This document shows positions 53,600 through 62,630 of a DNA stretch of 64,000 bases, piece by piece. Source of the DNA: Acidobacteriota bacterium (lineage in GTDB: Bacteria > Acidobacteriota > Blastocatellia > RBC074). Location: NCBI GenBank assembly GCA_016196035.1, contig JACPYM010000104.1, positions 1 through 64,000 on the forward strand. Reading direction: 5' to 3'. A program made the translations under genes and the position numbers. Under the pieces are notes generated by a model, which was not told the origin of the DNA, searched no databases, and saw nothing but the letters and a program-made list of their open reading frames with translations. The first letter of the stretch is position 1; each line of letters starts with the position of its first letter.

Positions 53600-53731
53600 C
53601 AGCAGGCTGCCAGCCTGCTGCCGGCTTGCGCTGCACTCAACTCGCGGGCCAGTACCGCTTGCAAACTCAACTGCTCTACCGCTTGCCCATCGGTTTATCG
53701 CTGAAGTCTCAGCAGGCTGGCAGCACTGCTG
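53600..53731. repeat. RAYT-associated REPIN, family B copies 4 and 5
   Basis: Copy 4 (53600-53620) is a 21-base palindrome in the GTAC-left orientation. Copy 5 (53710-53731) is inverted, with an extra A in one arm. Together they form a REPIN upstream of the RAYT gene, 4 bases from the sdhA stop codon. Confidence 0.85.
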
Positions 53732-53735
53732 TACG

Positions 53736-55460
53736 CTACTTGTCCTCCGCTAAGACTTGTTTCAATTCTTCCGGCATTTCCGCCAAGGGCCGCTCTGACA
53801 GCTTCATCGCGTCGCCGTCACGCTGAATGATGTGATTGAGCTTGCCCCACTTCTCATCGTCCAGCTTGTCGTAATCAATGCGGGCGTGGGCGCCACGGCT
53901 TTCCTGCCGCGCACGCGCGCTCAAAGCGATGGCTTCCGAAACGATCAGCATGGATTTGAGTTCACGCGCCAGATGCCAGCCGGGATTGAACATGCGTGAG
54001 CCTTCGACGCGCACTTTTTCCAGGCGCTCTTTGAACTCATCCAATTTCGCCAGTCCCTGCGCCATGTCCTCTTCGTTGCGGAAAATACCGACCAGGCTTT
54101 GCATCGAGTCCTGCAATTCGCTGTGGATTTGATAGGGGCTTTCGCCGCTCGTGCGTTCAAACGGTTCCAGCAACTCGCGCGCGGCGGCTTCGATCTGGTC
54201 ATTGTCAATTGCCGGGTTGGCCGCGCCTTTGGCGTATTCAGCCGCAGCCGCGCCCGCGCGCCGCCCAAACACCAGCAAGTCCGACAGCGAATTGCCGCCC
54301 AGCCGGTTGCCGCCGTGCAAACCCGCCGCCGCTTCGCCCGCCGCATACAAGCCGGGCACGGTCGAGGCCTGTGTTTCGGCTTCGACGTTGATGCCGCCCA
54401 TCATGTAATGACAGGTCGGGCCGACTTCCATCGGCTCTTTGGTGATGTCAACGTCGGCGAGTTCTTTGAACTGGTGGTACATGCTCGGCAGTTTCTTTTT
54501 TACGTACTCTGCCGGTTTGTGCGAAATGTCGAGAAACGCGCCACCGTGCGGGGTGCCGCGCCCTTCTTTGACTTCGGTGTAAATCGAACGCGCGACCACA
54601 TCGCGCGTCGAAAGCTCCATACGCTTCGGATCGTACTTTTCCATGAAGCGGTCGCCGTTCTTGTTGCGCAGGATACCGCCCTCGCCACGCACGGCCTCGG
54701 TCACAAGCAAGCCCTGAACGCCCGGCGGCCAAACCATCCCGGTCGGGTGAAATTGGACGAACTCCATGTCTTTGAGTTCCGCGCCGACTTCATAGGCCAG
54801 CGATTGACCATCGCCGGTGTATTCCCACGAATTCGACGTGATGCGATAGGCCTTGCCGATGCCGCCCGTGCATAGCACGATGGCTTTGGCCTTGAATACG
54901 ACGAAACGGCCCGTCTCACGCCAATACGCAAACGCGCCCGCGATGCGTCCGCCATCCATCAACAGCTTCGTCACCGTGCATTCCATATACACATCCACGC
55001 CCAGCGCTACGCCACGATCCTGCAAAGTGCGGATCAATTCGAGGCCGGTGCGGTCGCCGACATGCACCAGCCGTTTGTAGGTGTGGCCGCCAAAGGCGCG
55101 TTGCAGGATGTTGCCGTCGGGTGTGCGGTCAAACAGTGCGCCCCACTGTTCCAGTTCGCGCACGCGGTCGGGCGCTTCCTGGGCGTGGAGTTGGGCCATG
55201 CGCCAGTTGTTCAGAAACTTGCCGCCACGCATCGTGTCGCGAAAATGCGGCTGCCAGCCATCCGCCGAATCCACGTTCGCCATCGCCGCCGCGATGCCGC
55301 CTTCGGCCATCACGGTGTGCGCCTTGCCAAGCAGCGATTTGCAGACGACAGCAACCGACGCGCCTTGCCCCAGCGCTTCCAGCGTTGCGCGCAACCCTGC
55401 GCCGCCCGCGCCGATGATCAACACATCGTGTTCATGCGTTTCGTACTTTTCGTTTGCCAT
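53736..55460 (-). CDS. sdhA: Succinate dehydrogenase/fumarate reductase flavoprotein subunit (cluster 1)
   Basis: This is the 574-residue catalytic subunit that oxidises succinate to fumarate with FAD. The dinucleotide fold opens VLIIGAGGAGLRA near residue 14. The covalent-FAD segment FGGHTYKRLV keeps a His at the expected position, and MVWPPGVQGLLVTEAVRGEGGIL and a later YMMGGINV match the active site region. The C-terminal helical domain is complete. It is on the minus strand downstream of a membrane subunit gene with a 48 bp gap. No good ribosome site is seen at the ATG. Confidence 0.93.
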   Translation of the reverse strand: MANEKYETHEHDVLIIGAGGAGLRATLEALGQGASVAVVCKSLLGKAHTVMAEGGIAAAMANVDSADGWQPHFRDTMRGGKFLNNWRMAQLHAQEAPDRVRELEQWGALFDRTPDGNILQRAFGGHTYKRLVHVGDRTGLELIRTLQDRGVALGVDVYMECTVTKLLMDGGRIAGAFAYWRETGRFVVFKAKAIVLCTGGIGKAYRITSNSWEYTGDGQSLAYEVGAELKDMEFVQFHPTGMVWPPGVQGLLVTEAVRGEGGILRNKNGDRFMEKYDPKRMELSTRDVVARSIYTEVKEGRGTPHGGAFLDISHKPAEYVKKKLPSMYHQFKELADVDITKEPMEVGPTCHYMMGGINVEAETQASTVPGLYAAGEAAAGLHGGNRLGGNSLSDLLVFGRRAGAAAAEYAKGAANPAIDNDQIEAAARELLEPFERTSGESPYQIHSELQDSMQSLVGIFRNEEDMAQGLAKLDEFKERLEKVRVEGSRMFNPGWHLARELKSMLIVSEAIALSARARQESRGAHARIDYDKLDDEKWGKLNHIIQRDGDAMKLSERPLAEMPEELKQVLAEDK

Positions 55461-55508
55461 AAAGGTGAGAAGAAGTGAAAACCTGCCACAGCAGAATTGC
55501 CGCCAGAC

Positions 55509-56261
55509 TTATAGGATGCGCCAATCCGTGATGACGCCACGCGCCACCAGCATGATGTACAAGTCGGTCAACGCTACGGTGAAGACGCTGATCCAGCCAT
55601 ACAGCATGTGCCGTTCGTTCAGAAAGCTGGAGAGGCGCCAGGCTTTGTAGCGCGTCGCGCCCGCCACTTCGCAGGAGAAGCAGTCCAGCTTGCCCCCGAT
55701 CAGATGGCGCAGCGAGTGACAGGAGAGTGTATAAGCCCCCAGATAAACAACATTGACCACCATGATCAAGGTGCCGACGCCAACGCCAAAACCATCGGCG
55801 AACCAGAAAGCCCGCAGCGCGTCGTAGGCCAGAATGGCGATGAAAATCAGGGCGAGGTAGAGGAAATAGCGATGCAGGTTTTGCAGGATGAAGGGAAACT
55901 TGCGTTCGCCCGAATAGCTGCCCGCGCCGCGCCCCGTGACTGCGCACGAGGGCGGCGTCAGAAAGAACGCGCGATAATAGGCTTTGCGGTAGTAATAGCA
56001 GGTCGAGCGAAAGCCCAGCGGCACCATCAAAATCAAAATCGCGGGCGAAAACGGCCACCAACGCGGTTTGAACAACGGCGAATATAACGGCGAAAGGTAC
56101 GGCCCCCATTCATAATGCGCCCCTTCAAACGCCCTGAACGTTGCATAAACACCAAAGCCGCCCAGCACGAAGATGACCGGCAGCAGCTCCGTCCACCAGG
56201 CATCCCGCCGGAACGTTGCCCCAAAGCGGCGCGACTGCAAAGCAGTTCTCGATTCAGCCAT
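55509..56261 (-). CDS. Succinate dehydrogenase membrane subunit (cluster 1, Sdh1-like)
   Basis: This is a 250-residue membrane protein with five predicted helices. Conserved-looking His residues occur in LQNLHRYFLYL, LSCHSLRHLIGG and LNERHMLYGW and may bind haem. A CDFSCE-like pair (KLDCFSCEV) is also present. The layout and the genes around it match the single large anchor subunit of actinobacterial Sdh1-type enzymes. It is the first gene of the cluster, then sdhA, the RAYT element and sdhB. The ATG at 56261 has GGAGGA 5 bases upstream. Confidence 0.78.
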   Translation of the reverse strand: MAESRTALQSRRFGATFRRDAWWTELLPVIFVLGGFGVYATFRAFEGAHYEWGPYLSPLYSPLFKPRWWPFSPAILILMVPLGFRSTCYYYRKAYYRAFFLTPPSCAVTGRGAGSYSGERKFPFILQNLHRYFLYLALIFIAILAYDALRAFWFADGFGVGVGTLIMVVNVVYLGAYTLSCHSLRHLIGGKLDCFSCEVAGATRYKAWRLSSFLNERHMLYGWISVFTVALTDLYIMLVARGVITDWRIL

Positions 56262-56459
56262 ACATTCCTCCGACGGCAAACTTGCAGACAGCCGTGCTTG
56301 CCATCCAGATCAACTAACACGTGGAATCACTGAAAAAACTACTGCTAACCAACTTGTCGAAAGGCTGCCAGCGGCAGAACTGACGCTGGCGAAATTTGAA
56401 TGAAAGCGCAAAAACGCGGCGTAGCATACGCTGGAACCCCAGAGGCGTCAACGCGCGGT

Positions 56460-57344
56460 TCAATGGGCTGCGGCCAGCATCTGCACGAACGCGCGCGCCG
56501 CCGCGCTGAACACCCGGCCCCGCCGGTGAATGATACCGACGGCACGGGTAAAGGTGCCTTCGCTGAAATCGAGCTTGGTCAACAGCCCGCTTTTCACTTC
56601 GTTGACGACGGCGGTTTCGGGCAGGATCGAAAGGCCGATGCCGACCTCGACCGAGCGTTTAATCGTCTCGATGTTGTCGAATTCCATCACCGTATTCACG
56701 CCGACTTTGTGTGTTTTGAAAATGCGGTCAATCGTCTTGCGCGTCGGAATGTCGCGCTCAAAGGCGATAAACTCTTCGCCACTGAGTTGCGTCAGGCTGA
56801 CTTTGCGTTTGCGCGCGAGCAGATGTTCAGGACTGCAAACCAAAACCAGTTTGTCTTGCCGCAAGGGGATGACGGCGATGTTGGGGCGGCGTAAGGGCAA
56901 CGCCACGATGCCGAAATCAATCGTGTTGTGCAGGCAGGCTTCATAGACCTTGTCGGTGCGGCTGTATTCGATGTGCACTTTGACCTGCGGATGCGCCTTC
57001 ATGAACTGTTTGATGTAAGGCGGCAACTCGTGCAGCCCGATGCTATAGACCGTCGCCACTTTGACCGTTCCCGCAATCACCGCCGACTGCTCGCGCATAC
57101 GCTCTTCCAACGCGCGAAAGCGTTCCAGCAACTCTTTGCATTCAGCGTAAAACATTTGCCCGGCCTCGGTCAGCGCCACGCCTTTGCGCTGGCCACGCTC
57201 GATCAAGGGCCGGTCATAGCGCTTTTCGAGCACCTTGATTTGCTGGCTCACGGCGGATTGGGAGACACGGTTGAGTTGCGCGGCTTTCGAGAAACTGCCG
57301 GTTTCGATGAGATCGCAAAAGGTTTTCAGAGTTTCGATGTGCAT
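56460..57344 (-). CDS. LysR family transcriptional regulator
   Basis: This 294-residue regulator starts with the LysR helix-turn-helix (METL-type opening: [39 protein letters not shown]). The effector-binding domain starts near residue 90 ([18 protein letters not shown]) and is complete. It is 18 bp after the Fic gene on the same strand and 198 bp upstream of the first succinate dehydrogenase cluster, so control of that cluster is possible but not shown. Confidence 0.9.
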   Translation of the reverse strand: MHIETLKTFCDLIETGSFSKAAQLNRVSQSAVSQQIKVLEKRYDRPLIERGQRKGVALTEAGQMFYAECKELLERFRALEERMREQSAVIAGTVKVATVYSIGLHELPPYIKQFMKAHPQVKVHIEYSRTDKVYEACLHNTIDFGIVALPLRRPNIAVIPLRQDKLVLVCSPEHLLARKRKVSLTQLSGEEFIAFERDIPTRKTIDRIFKTHKVGVNTVMEFDNIETIKRSVEVGIGLSILPETAVVNEVKSGLLTKLDFSEGTFTRAVGIIHRRGRVFSAAARAFVQMLAAAH

Positions 57345-57362
57345 CTAAGCGCAAAGACTGGA

Positions 57363-58121
57363 TTAGAGATCAAGCAGGCGCCGGTAATCGTGCATGGAAT
57401 TGAGCAGGCAATCGGCGATGAAGTATTCGAACGAATCTGAGCGATCCGCGCTGACCCGTTTCATATGTTCGCGCTCCAGCACCTGCAAATACTCAACCCG
57501 GCGCAATGGTGGGATCAGCGCCAAAGGGTAATCGTCCTGTAGCAACGACAAATTCAGCGCCAGACGCGCGGTGCGCCCGTTGCCGTCAATAAACGGATGT
57601 ATCGTCACCAACTGCAGATGCAGCCAAGCGGCAAAGACCACGGGATGCCGCCGGGCGCGTTGTTTGGGCGCGCGCTCAAACAATCGGTGCATCAGTTTCG
57701 GCACCTGCCGGGGCGTAGGCAGTTTGAATTCACTGCCCGAAATCCAGACTTGCTGCTGGCGATAGACACCGGCCTGCGATTCATCCAGTTGGCGGTAAAA
57801 CAAGCGGTGCAGTTCCCGCACATCCGCTTCGCCAATCTCCACGCCATGCGCCAAGTCCCGCATCCGATCATAGGCCGCCGCGTGGCCCACGGCTTCGAGG
57901 TGCTCGCGCAACGGTTTGCCGCTGACCGTCAAGCCGTCTTCGATCACCACTTTGGTTTCGATCTCCGTCAGGCTGTTGCCTTCGAGCGCGTTGCTGGTAT
58001 AGGTCAGACCGACCCGAAAATAGTCACGCAGTTGTGCGACTTCGCCAGGCTGTAAGGGCCGCGCCCGCTGCAACCGCGCTTGCAACAGATCAATTTCTTT
58101 GAGCAGTTTTGCCAGTGTCAT
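57363..58121 (-). CDS. Fic domain protein (class II, N-terminal inhibitory helix)
   Basis: This is a 252-residue Fic enzyme. The catalytic motif HPFIDGNGR lies at 175-183. A self-inhibitory motif of the (S/T)xxxE(G/N) form is seen near the N-terminus: Ser43-Asn-Ala-Leu-Glu47-Gly48. This placement defines class II. Fic proteins transfer AMP or another nucleotide to hydroxyl side chains of targets. The complete motif suggests an active enzyme held in check by Glu47. The gene precedes the LysR gene on the minus strand. The target is unknown. Confidence 0.9.
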   Translation of the reverse strand: MTLAKLLKEIDLLQARLQRARPLQPGEVAQLRDYFRVGLTYTSNALEGNSLTEIETKVVIEDGLTVSGKPLREHLEAVGHAAAYDRMRDLAHGVEIGEADVRELHRLFYRQLDESQAGVYRQQQVWISGSEFKLPTPRQVPKLMHRLFERAPKQRARRHPVVFAAWLHLQLVTIHPFIDGNGRTARLALNLSLLQDDYPLALIPPLRRVEYLQVLEREHMKRVSADRSDSFEYFIADCLLNSMHDYRRLLDL

Positions 58122-58279
58122 GGGTCACCTCGCTATACGGCCAGATTAGCACAGCTTATACACAAGTTTAATCGAATGCATTTTACTCATTAGCTTGCGG
58201 CTGCTATCTTTCGCAACGTCACGATCTGTCGGTTATGAACAACTAAATTCAAGCACTTTTTCCGCGTTACGGAGGCAAG

Positions 58280-59003
58280 ATGGCTGCATCGTTAGAGAGC
58301 TTGCCAGCAAAGTCTACGCCCGGCTTGTTGCTGCGTCTGTGGCAATCCTCGTTGGGCAAAAAGTACGTGATGGCGCTCACCGGTTTGGGGCTGTACCTTT
58401 TTGTCATTATTCATTTGCTCGGCAACCTGCAAGTCTTTGCGGGGCCAACCAAAATCAATGAATACGCTCATACGTTAAAAGCCGCGCCGCCCGCCCGTGC
58501 TTTGGGGCGCGCGCAGCGGCCTGTTGACGCTGGTGTGGTTGCACATCATAGCCGCCATCCAATTGGCGCTGGCGAACCGCAAGGCGCGTCCGCAGACTTA
58601 TGCCGTCGGCAAACCGGTCGCTTCCACCTTTGCGCAACGCACGATGGTGGTCAGTGGTTTGCTGTTGCTGGCATTCATCCTGTTCCACCTCTCGCACTTC
58701 ACGCTAGGCTGGATCAATCCGCAGTATCTGGAGTTTCACGATCCTATTACGGGCTATCATGACGTGCGGCGCATGATGATCGAAGGCTTCTCCAACCCGC
58801 TCGTTGCGGTCTTTTACATCGTCTCGATGGGCTTGCTCTTGCTGCATCTGAGCCACGGTGTGAGCAGCACCTTTCAATCGCTGGGCCTGCGCAGCAAAAA
58901 GACCTTCGGCTTTTTTGACAAGCTTGCAAAGGTTTCGGGCTTGTTGTTGTTCCTGGGCAACAGTGCAGTTGTAGTGGCGATTCTGCTGAGATTGATAACA
59001 TGA
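58280..59003 (+). pseudogene. sdhC: Succinate dehydrogenase cytochrome b subunit, frameshifted (cluster 2)
   Basis: The protein matches the b558-type succinate dehydrogenase membrane subunit (Bacillus/Bacteroidetes style) but in two frames. The first frame (58280 to about 58495) gives [33 protein letters not shown], with the first haem His. The second (about 58497-59003) gives [30 protein letters not shown] and [13 protein letters not shown]. Removing one C from the C-rich stretch near 58490-58496 would join them into one protein of about 240 residues. This may be a true lesion or a sequencing error; sdhA and sdhB downstream are intact, which favours the latter. Confidence 0.8.
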
Positions 59004-59030
59004 CCGCATCCAAACAAGGAGCAGTAACTT

Positions 59031-59240
59031 ATGAAACTCAAGATTCTCATACATCCTGCTGATGAAGGCGGTTTTTGGGCGGAAGTGCCTGCTTTGCCAG
59101 GCTGTGTTTCCGAAGGAGACACCTTGGCGGAAACGCTGGCGAATATCCGCGAAGCTGCACAAGGCTGGCTGGCTGTGGCGGCTGATCGCATCTTGGCCGC
59201 GCCCCTACCGCAAACCCAAGTGATGGAGATCGAACTATGA
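59031..59240 (+). CDS. hicB: HicB-family antitoxin
   Basis: This is a 69-residue protein with a partial RNase-H-like fold of the HicB type: the segment EGGFWAEVPALPGCVSEGDTLAETLANIREAAQGWL is the family core. It lacks a C-terminal DNA-binding domain, so it belongs to the short HicB form. AAGGAG lies about 9 bases before the ATG. Its last four bases overlap the start of hicA. The pair is inserted between sdhC and sdhA of cluster 2. Confidence 0.9.
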   Translation: MKLKILIHPADEGGFWAEVPALPGCVSEGDTLAETLANIREAAQGWLAVAADRILAAPLPQTQVMEIEL

Positions 59241-59443
59241 AGGTCGTATCCGGCAAGCGCTTGTGCCAGATTTTGGAACGAGCGGGCTGGATTCTACAGC
59301 GTGTGCAAGGCAGTCATCACATCTACACTCACCCGACCAATCCGGCAATCCTCACCGTGCCCGTGCATGGGAATCGCGATTTGAAAAGAGGAATTTTGCA
59401 TAGCTTGATGAAAGAAGCGGGACTTACCGAAGCTGATCTATAA
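59237..59443 (+). CDS. hicA: HicA-family toxin (mRNA interferase)
   Basis: This is a 68-residue double-stranded RNA-binding-like toxin. The catalytic His lies in QGSHHIY, and the preceding [16 protein letters not shown] and final [24 protein letters not shown] match the family. HicA cleaves mRNA and is neutralised by HicB. The order here is antitoxin first, with a 4-bp overlap. sdhA starts 10 bp after the stop, so toxin and dehydrogenase may share one transcript. Confidence 0.9.
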   Translation: MKVVSGKRLCQILERAGWILQRVQGSHHIYTHPTNPAILTVPVHGNRDLKRGILHSLMKEAGLTEADL

Positions 59444-59453
59444 CGAATCTACA

Positions 59454-61370
<1,917 letters not shown>

Positions 61371-61380
61371 ATCCCTGGCC

Positions 61381-61503
61381 CCTGGGTACGCATCGCTTCC
61401 AGCGTGCAGACTTGGCGTCAGACGGAACCGTGCCGGAGGGATGCCCTTTCAGCATCAATCCATCTGATTTGACGCAGCATGCTGGGAAGCGTGCGTACCC
61501 AGG
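61381..61503. repeat. REPIN-like inverted repeat, family G copy 2 (diverged)
   Basis: The left arm starts at 61381 (CCTGGGTACGCATCGCTTCC) and the right arm ends at 61503 (inverted copy), with several mismatches and one indel. The spacer shares TGCCGGAGGG and CCTTTCAG-like blocks with copy 1. It lies between sdhA and sdhB of cluster 2, where the 359-bp spacer otherwise holds a second repeat and no gene. Confidence 0.78.
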
Positions 61504-61628
61504 GTTTCCAGGTAAGTTAGCAACCGGCCCACGGCCGTCGGTTTATCCGGCAACTGGACACTGCCGGGAGTAACTGGACTACTAGCTTGGGCCGCCGGTG
61601 CGCGGGCCGGTTGCTATTGAACTTTCCA

Positions 61629-61707
61629 CACGAAGTAACACAAGGGTAACACGAGGGTAACACGAAGTTACTTTCCACTCTTCGTGCTACCTTCGTGTTA
61701 CTTCGTG
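61629..61707. repeat. Inverted repeat with internal tandem units before sdhB
   Basis: The arms CACGAAGTAACAC (61629-61641) and its complement (61695-61707) enclose tandem units of about 10 bases based on GGTAACACGA. The element ends 22 bases before the sdhB ATG, and no clear ribosome site follows it. Confidence 0.75.
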
Positions 61708-61729
61708 GGCAACTCATCAATAACACAAA

Positions 61730-62482
61730 ATGAAACTGAAACTTCGCGTCTGGCGGCAAAAGAACGCCAACACCACAGGCCAATTCGTAGAGTACGACGC
61801 CCCGCACATCAGCCCCGACATGTCCTTTTTGGAGATGCTCGATGTCGTCAACGAAGACCTCATCAAACGCGGCGAAGAGCAGATCGCCTTTGACCACGAT
61901 TGCCGCGAGGGCATCTGCGGCGCGTGCAGCCTGGTCATCAACGGCACGCCGCACGGCCCGTTGCAAGAAACCACCACCTGCCAATTGCACATGCGCACGT
62001 TCAAAGACGGCGACACCATCACCATCGAACCCTGGCGCGCCGCGCCCTTCCCCGTCATCAAAGACTTGGTCGTAGATCGCGCGGCCTTTGATCGCCTGAT
62101 CCAATCCGGCGGCTACGTCTCGGTCTCGACCGGCGGCACACCAGACGGCAACGCGCTGCCCATTCCCAAAGAAGATTCCGACAAGGCGATGGACGCCGCA
62201 CAATGCATCGGCTGCGGCGCGTGTGTGGCGGCCTGCAAGAACGCTTCGGCGATGTTGTTTGTGGCAGCGAAGGTTTCGCATCTGGCCTTGCTACCGCAGG
62301 GGCAAGTCGAACGCGAACGCCGCGTACTGAACATGGTTACGCAAATGGATGCGGAAGGCTTCGGCAATTGCACCAACATCGGTTCGTGCGAAGCGGCCTG
62401 CCCGAAAGGCATCACGCTGGACAACATTGCGCGGATGAATCGGGAGTATTGGCGGGCGCTGTTCAAGAGCAAGCTGGCCTAA
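61730..62482 (+). CDS. sdhB: Succinate dehydrogenase/fumarate reductase iron-sulfur subunit (cluster 2)
   Basis: This is a 250-residue subunit. The [2Fe-2S] ligands are Cys58, Cys63, Cys66 and Cys84 ([12 protein letters not shown]...TTTC). The [4Fe-4S] motif [11 protein letters not shown] is at about 159-169, and [14 protein letters not shown] provides the [3Fe-4S]/[4Fe-4S] ligands. It pairs with the cluster 2 flavoprotein; both belong to the b558-type group. The 359-bp gap with two repeat elements upstream is unusual for this operon. An intrinsic terminator follows. Confidence 0.93.
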   Translation: MKLKLRVWRQKNANTTGQFVEYDAPHISPDMSFLEMLDVVNEDLIKRGEEQIAFDHDCREGICGACSLVINGTPHGPLQETTTCQLHMRTFKDGDTITIEPWRAAPFPVIKDLVVDRAAFDRLIQSGGYVSVSTGGTPDGNALPIPKEDSDKAMDAAQCIGCGACVAACKNASAMLFVAAKVSHLALLPQGQVERERRVLNMVTQMDAEGFGNCTNIGSCEAACPKGITLDNIARMNREYWRALFKSKLA

Positions 62483-62506
62483 CGTCACGGGCCAAGGCAA
62501 AGCCGG

Positions 62507-62549
62507 AAAAGCCGGAAGAACGCGCGAGCTTCTTCCGGCTTTTCCGTTT
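62507..62549 (+). terminator. Intrinsic terminator after sdhB (cluster 2)
   Basis: A 14-bp perfect stem (62507-62520 with 62530-62543) around a 9-base loop, followed by a partly T-rich tract. It closes the cluster 2 operon 25 bp after the sdhB stop. Confidence 0.8.
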
Positions 62550-62559
62550 TCATCGCTTT

Positions 62560-62602
62560 CTTCCTCTGGCAGAGTTCAATGCCTGAACTCTGCCAGAGGA
62601 AG
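62560..62602. repeat. 19-bp perfect palindrome between convergent genes
   Basis: The arms 62560-62578 and 62584-62602 pair perfectly around a 5-base loop. There is no T-run at either side, so it is probably another short palindromic element rather than a second terminator. It contains GAACTCTG, as in the heads of families D and E, though in a different arrangement. Confidence 0.7.
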
Positions 62603-62630
62603 TTGTGGAACCGTGCGGCTTATTTACTGC

